Below, in pieces: positions 59,879 through 64,000 of a DNA stretch of 64,000 bases (position 1 is its first letter; every line of letters starts with the position of its first letter). The notes below the pieces were generated by a model. It was not told the DNA's origin. It saw only the letters and a list, made by a program, of their open reading frames with translations, and made no database searches. The translations under genes and the position numbers were made by a program. The stretch lies in NCBI GenBank assembly GCA_013815385.1, contig JACDGL010000002.1, forward strand, positions 124,001-188,000, written 5' to 3'. The stretch is from Taibaiella sp. Lineage in GTDB: Bacteria > Bacteroidota > Bacteroidia > Chitinophagales > Chitinophagaceae.

Positions 59879-60823
59879 GTGAAAGCAGCAATACTTTTAT
59901 CAGCGATTTTGTTGTCATTTTCTGCAAACGCACAAATACGTGATGACACAACATATGGAGGAACCTATGCTACAATAAATTTTTCAAAAAGCATTTCTCG
60001 CTTTATTATTCCTGATACGAGTTCTATCCATTTATGGCAGCATGGATATACAGTGAAGCCCATCTTTAGCCCTGCTGATACAGTTAGGTCGTTCGGATTA
60101 ATGACGGATACTTTAGGGTATTATCCTGTCCGCGCTAACAATTCATTCATATTAAAAATAGATAGCGCATCGCCACCTAATATGATAATTGAAGTATGGC
60201 ATGAATACCAGACAGATAGCGGAAAGGATGGAGGTGTCATAGAGTTTTCTGTAGATTCAGGATTGACATGGACGAATGTGATAAGCTGTACTAACTACTT
60301 TCCAATGATAGCGACGGATAATATTTATGATACAACCATGAAGCTATGGAATGGGGAGTTTGGATTTACTGGTACAAGCAAACACCAACAATTGTCAAGA
60401 TTTCAATTTTATGACTGCATACCGGTAAAACCCTCTGGTACCGGCTGTCATTTTCGCCCAAACGATGCATTCTTGATAAGGTTCAGATTTATAAGCGATT
60501 CATTAGCTGATACATTATCCGGCTGGAAAATTGACTCAATAAAAGTAATAAATACGGGATGCTGCTGCGGAGGTGTTTATTCTGTAACAACTGCTCCAAC
60601 TATAAAACCATATCCCAACCCATCAACAGATGGCCACTTTCATTTTAATGCACTGGATGATGAAAGGAATTATACTATTGCCGTATATAATGCTATAGGG
60701 CAAAAACTGTTATCTATTCCATATACTCATCTGGTAGATATATCTCACTACCCTAATGGAATGTATTTCTATAACGTCAGCAATGGCAGAGAAACGGATA
60801 CGGGTAAGCTGCTTTACTACTAA
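59879..60823 (+). CDS. T9SS type A sorting-domain protein
   Basis: This is an exported protein of 314 residues from the GTG start, which opens a good signal peptide (KAAILLSAILLSFSANAQ); an earlier TTG adds 16 residues. The mature part has a beta-sandwich look with FIIPDTSSIHLWQHGYTVKP, NMIIEVWHEYQTDSGKDGGV and GKDGGVIEFSVDSGLTWTNV, reminiscent of immune-inhibitor-A-like or jelly-roll modules. The last 75 residues are a T9SS type A domain (PYPNPSTDGHFHFNA, DISHYPNGMYFYNV). It lies between the SPFH gene and the beta-oxidation gene without clear link. No catalytic motif is seen. Confidence 0.75.
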   Translation: MKAAILLSAILLSFSANAQIRDDTTYGGTYATINFSKSISRFIIPDTSSIHLWQHGYTVKPIFSPADTVRSFGLMTDTLGYYPVRANNSFILKIDSASPPNMIIEVWHEYQTDSGKDGGVIEFSVDSGLTWTNVISCTNYFPMIATDNIYDTTMKLWNGEFGFTGTSKHQQLSRFQFYDCIPVKPSGTGCHFRPNDAFLIRFRFISDSLADTLSGWKIDSIKVINTGCCCGGVYSVTTAPTIKPYPNPSTDGHFHFNALDDERNYTIAVYNAIGQKLLSIPYTHLVDISHYPNGMYFYNVSNGRETDTGKLLYY

Positions 60824-60903
60824 CTATCAATAACATTTATACTACCTGTAAGGACTGCGGTTATTTTTTCGATAACTTGTAGTGTTTTAAAATTATTAGT
60901 TCC

Positions 60904-63423
60904 ATGAATCGTCCTATTCGTAAGGTAGCTGTAGTGGGCAGCGGGGTAATGGGCAGCCGTATTGCGTGCCATTTTGCAGGCATTGGCATGCAGGTATTGC
61001 TGCTGGATATCGTACCACCTGCATTAACCCCGGCAGAGCAGGCAAAGGGCCTCACCCCCGACAGCAAGCAGGTGCGCAACCGGATAGTGAACGACGCGCT
61101 GCAGGCAACACTGAAAGCCAAACCATCGGCCACGTTTACAAAGAGTGTAGCAGCTTTGATACAAACAGGCAACATAACCGATGACCTCCACAAGATCGCC
61201 GATTGCGACTGGGTTATGGAAGTGGTAATGGAACGCCTGGACATAAAGCAACAAGTATTTGAAGAGATAGAAAAATACCGCAAGCCGGGCACGTTAATAA
61301 CCACCAATACATCGGGCATACCCATACACCTGATGAGCGAAGGACGCAGCGAGGATTTCCAGCAAAACTTTTGCGGTACCCATTTTTTTAATCCACCACG
61401 TTACCTGCGGTTATTAGAAATAATACCTGCTCCAAAAACCAAACCGGAGGTCATCAGCTTCCTTCTGGATTATGGCGACCGTTTCCTGGGTAAGACGACT
61501 GTGCTGTGTAAAGACACCCCGGCATTTATAGCTAATCGTGTAGGGGTATTTGGGTTCATGGCCGTTTTCAAAGCCATGCAGGAACTAGGTCTGAATGTAG
61601 ATGAAGTGGATGCACTGACCGGCCCTGTGCTGGGCAGGCCCAAGAGCGCGACCTTTCGCACGGGCGATGTGGTAGGGCTGGATACACTGGTGCATGTGGC
61701 GAAAGCATTGCCTGAGAATGCGCCACATGATGAGGCTAAAGATATTTTCAAGCTGCCGCCCTTCCTGGAGACGATGATCGCCAACAAATGGCTGGGTGAT
61801 AAAACAGGACAGGGTTTCTATAAAAAAGTGACGGTCAGCGCTGCCCAGGCAGATGCTGCTAAAGCGACTTTTACCGCAAGTCCGGAAGCAAGAGGGGATG
61901 AAAAGAAAATAGCTACCACAGAACAAAATGCAGAGAAGACTGCACAGATCCCGGCGAAAGGAAAATCGGAGATACTGACGCTTAATCTGCAAACCATGGA
62001 ATATGGGACTAAGCAGAAATCTAAATTCGCGACAATAGAAGCTGCGAAACAAATAGACGACCTGGCGCAGCGACTGAAAGTACTGTATGCAGGAAAGGAT
62101 AAGGCAGGGGATTTTTACCGTATGTTCCATCACCTTTTGTTTGCCTATGTCTCGCACCGTATACCCGAAATAGCAGATGAACTATACAAGATAGATGACG
62201 CACTAAAGGCAGGATTCGGTTGGGAGATAGGCGCATTTGAAAGCTGGGATACACTTGGTGTGCAAAAGGTGCTAGACAATATGAAAAATACAAGCTCCGC
62301 GGTAGCCAGTTGGGTGCCGCAGATGCTGGAAAAAGGCTACACCACGTTTTACAAAACAGAGAATGGGCAACGCAAGTATTATGATGTACGCACACAAAGC
62401 TACCAACCCATACCCGGCACCGGCACCTTCATACTGCTGGAGCATATGGACGAAAAAGTGGTTTGGCAAAATAGCGCCTGCAAGCTGTATGATATAGGCG
62501 ATGATGTGGTAGCCTTGCGCTGGAACACCAAGATGAACAGCATAGGAGGCGAGGTGCTGGAAGGGGTGCAAAAAAGTATTGCACAGGCAGAGCAGCAATA
62601 CAAAGGACTGGTAATAGCCAATGGCGGCGCCAACTTTAGCGCGGGTGCCAATGTGGGGCTGATATTCATGTATGCATCAGAGCAGGAGTATGATGAGCTG
62701 GATTTTGCCGTACGGCAGTTTCAGGCTACTACTATGCGCATGCGCTACAGCAGCATACCTGTGGTGGTAGCACCGCACGGCATGACACTGGGGGGCGGCT
62801 GCGAGATGTGCCTGCATGCTGATGCAGTGCAAGCCGCAGCAGAAAGCTATATAGGCCTCGTGGAAGTAGGCGTAGGCCTGATACCCGGCGGCGGTGGCAG
62901 CAAAGAAATGGCACTGCGCGCCAGCGACCGAAATATAAAAGAAGACGTAGAGATAAATTACCTGCAGCAGCTATTCATCAACCTTGGTACGGCTAAGGTA
63001 TCTACATCAGCACATGAGGCTTTTGAAAACGCTGTACTGCGGCATGGGGTGGATAGCATTTCCGTTAATCCGGACAGGCGAATAGCAGATGCAAAACGAA
63101 AAGTTTTATTAATAAGCGAACAAGGGTACACACAGCCTGTGCCCCGCAATGATATAAAGGTGCAGGGCCGCGGTGGCCTGGGGGGATTACTTGCGGGCAT
63201 ACACAGCATGTGGCGGGGAAACTACATAAGCGAGTACGACAAATTGATAACTGAAAAGCTGGCTTATGTAATGTGCGGCGGCGACCTTACACAAGCGACA
63301 TTGGTGAGTGAACAATACCTGCTTGACCTGGAACGCGAGGCATTCCTGAGCCTGTGTGGACAACGCAAAACCCTTGAGCGGCTGCAAAGTATTTTACAGA
63401 CAGGAAAACCACTAAGGAATTAA
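60904..63423 (+). CDS. Bifunctional 3-hydroxyacyl-CoA dehydrogenase/enoyl-CoA hydratase
   Basis: This is a FadB/FadJ-type beta-oxidation enzyme with reversed domain order. It has 839 residues. The N-terminal Rossmann motif is VAVVGSGVMGSRIACHFAGI, followed by CGTHFFNPPRYLRLLEIIPA near residue 156 (catalytic His) and CKDTPAFIANRVGVFGFMAV near 200. A long linker of low complexity lies at about 310-370. The enoyl-CoA hydratase/isomerase domain occupies about 520-720, with VIANGGANFSAGANVGLIFM near 568 and PHGMTLGGGCEMCLHADAVQ near 620, whose Gly pair forms the oxyanion hole. The thiolase partner is not in the window. Confidence 0.92.
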   Translation: MNRPIRKVAVVGSGVMGSRIACHFAGIGMQVLLLDIVPPALTPAEQAKGLTPDSKQVRNRIVNDALQATLKAKPSATFTKSVAALIQTGNITDDLHKIADCDWVMEVVMERLDIKQQVFEEIEKYRKPGTLITTNTSGIPIHLMSEGRSEDFQQNFCGTHFFNPPRYLRLLEIIPAPKTKPEVISFLLDYGDRFLGKTTVLCKDTPAFIANRVGVFGFMAVFKAMQELGLNVDEVDALTGPVLGRPKSATFRTGDVVGLDTLVHVAKALPENAPHDEAKDIFKLPPFLETMIANKWLGDKTGQGFYKKVTVSAAQADAAKATFTASPEARGDEKKIATTEQNAEKTAQIPAKGKSEILTLNLQTMEYGTKQKSKFATIEAAKQIDDLAQRLKVLYAGKDKAGDFYRMFHHLLFAYVSHRIPEIADELYKIDDALKAGFGWEIGAFESWDTLGVQKVLDNMKNTSSAVASWVPQMLEKGYTTFYKTENGQRKYYDVRTQSYQPIPGTGTFILLEHMDEKVVWQNSACKLYDIGDDVVALRWNTKMNSIGGEVLEGVQKSIAQAEQQYKGLVIANGGANFSAGANVGLIFMYASEQEYDELDFAVRQFQATTMRMRYSSIPVVVAPHGMTLGGGCEMCLHADAVQAAAESYIGLVEVGVGLIPGGGGSKEMALRASDRNIKEDVEINYLQQLFINLGTAKVSTSAHEAFENAVLRHGVDSISVNPDRRIADAKRKVLLISEQGYTQPVPRNDIKVQGRGGLGGLLAGIHSMWRGNYISEYDKLITEKLAYVMCGGDLTQATLVSEQYLLDLEREAFLSLCGQRKTLERLQSILQTGKPLRN

Positions 63424-63454
63424 TGTGGCGCCAGGGGTTAACACATGCAACCAA

Positions 63455-63487
63455 AACGAAAAGGCTCGCAATGCAAGCCTTTTCGTT
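63455..63487. terminator. Bidirectional terminator after the beta-oxidation gene
   Basis: AACGAAAAGGCT and AGCCTTTTCGTT form a 12-bp stem around a nine-base loop, between two convergent genes. The T-rich arm supplies the T-run. Confidence 0.8.
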
Positions 63488-63503
63488 ACAATGATTTAAG
63501 TTG

Positions 63504-63962
63504 TTAGCGGAATGCAGACAAACCTACCATCAATGCGATAAAGAAGACGAGATAGATACCAATAACAACTATGAGAAGAATACCGTTGTATTTAAAGAAC
63601 CCCTTTATAGCGCGCAATCCTTCATTAAACGAATACTGATCATTATGCTGAATACCCTTCTTCATTTTACCGGAATATCTGAGCAAAGAATATACGGGAT
63701 AAACCATCAACCCCATAACTATCAGCAGGTATAATCCTGAAATGAGCCCACTACCGATCATGGGAGATGCGGCCCCATATTGCTGTACCATAGCGCGGTT
63801 CAATACACTGCCCATAGCTATAGCGCAGAGCATGATCAACACCATGAAAATAATATAAATGATACCTAAGAATTTTGTCCATCGGCCAGCTTCCAGTAGC
63901 TGGGCTTTGGCTAGGTCATCTACAACCAGTTGGGGTGCGTTGTTGTCTTCTAAAAAGCTCAT
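63504..63962 (-). CDS. DUF5362 family membrane protein
   Basis: This is a small integral membrane protein of unknown function, 152 residues with an N-terminal helix and four membrane segments: FLGIIYIIFMVLIMLCAIAM, LISGLYLLIVMGLMVYPVYS, and two at the C-terminus (ILLIVVIGIYLVFFIALMVG and a shorter one). The segment AQLLEAGRWTKFLGIIYI is typical of the DUF5362 family as recalled from Bacteroidota genomes. It stands alone at the right edge of the window. No function is known. Confidence 0.7.
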   Translation of the reverse strand: MSFLEDNNAPQLVVDDLAKAQLLEAGRWTKFLGIIYIIFMVLIMLCAIAMGSVLNRAMVQQYGAASPMIGSGLISGLYLLIVMGLMVYPVYSLLRYSGKMKKGIQHNDQYSFNEGLRAIKGFFKYNGILLIVVIGIYLVFFIALMVGLSAFR

Positions 63963-64000
63963 AATATTACTTTTCCGAAAGATAAAATATCTGTAGGACT

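Noticed and set aside
1-64000. tRNA, rRNA, tmRNA or complete insertion sequences
   Set aside because: No cloverleaf signatures, rRNA segments or transposase genes were seen on either strand by eye. A scan with tRNAscan-SE or Infernal would be decisive.

Overview
The window is a piece of a Bacteroidota chromosome, most likely from the Chitinophagales (Chitinophagaceae-like). The support is indirect but consistent. There are several proteins with type IX secretion (T9SS) sorting domains, a SprB-type repeat adhesin, an OmpP1/FadL plus GDSL-lipoprotein pair, DUF5606, DUF5522 and DUF5362 proteins, and a short NuoG without the molybdopterin domain. Two promoters match the Bacteroidota consensus TTTG/TTG-N19-TAnnTTTG, and Shine-Dalgarno sequences are largely absent before start codons. 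No rRNA, tRNA, CRISPR array or complete insertion sequence was found.

Region 1 (1-13,417, minus strand) is a complex I operon in the order nuoA-B-C-D-E-F-G-H-I-J-K-L-M. nuoM runs off the left edge. Four extra genes interrupt it: an NlpE-like lipoprotein between nuoE and nuoF, a GxxExxY nuclease-fold protein between nuoF and nuoG inside facing arrays of CGCWAAG units, and a MntA-HepT toxin-antitoxin pair between nuoH and nuoI. Small palindromes or TTTTGAC heptads sit directly before five nuo starts. A consensus promoter precedes nuoA.

Region 2 (13,500-29,700) is a cell-surface locus. It holds three T9SS type B proteins (two with four-cysteine Ig/PKD-like repeats, one with about 13 SprB-like repeats), an FkbM methyltransferase, two glycosyltransferases, the GDP-fucose genes gmd and fcl, and a Wzx-type flippase. 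Together they look like synthesis and export of a fucose-containing surface glycan next to large exported adhesins.

Region 3 (29,700-49,000) is mainly housekeeping: DUF5606 protein, ribonuclease Z with a STAS protein, ClpC, GDSL lipoprotein/OmpP1, ComF, an HU/IHF protein, a TPR protein, a 31-residue basic ribosomal-type protein, RNase E/G, MgtE, a 3-hydroxyacyl-CoA dehydrogenase, an FMN reductase and Mfd.

Region 4 (49,000-64,000) holds a MORN-type lipoprotein, four outer-membrane beta-barrel proteins, a possible small RNA between two terminators, and T9SS type A proteins. It also has the trmB-DUF5522-alkyltransferase-like operon, an L,D-transpeptidase, rpmH-rnpA-yidD, a GNAT acetyltransferase, an SPFH protein, a bifunctional beta-oxidation enzyme and a DUF5362 membrane protein. 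The rnpA frame has no ATG, GTG or TTG before its conserved N-terminus and probably starts at ATT or ATA.

No clear new defence or biosynthetic system was found. The most interesting signals are the rnpA start, the foreign cassettes inside the nuo operon (especially the CGCWAAG-flanked one), the possible small RNA at 50,760-50,899, the leader of the GT9 gene, and the -7 boxes placed almost on top of start codons.
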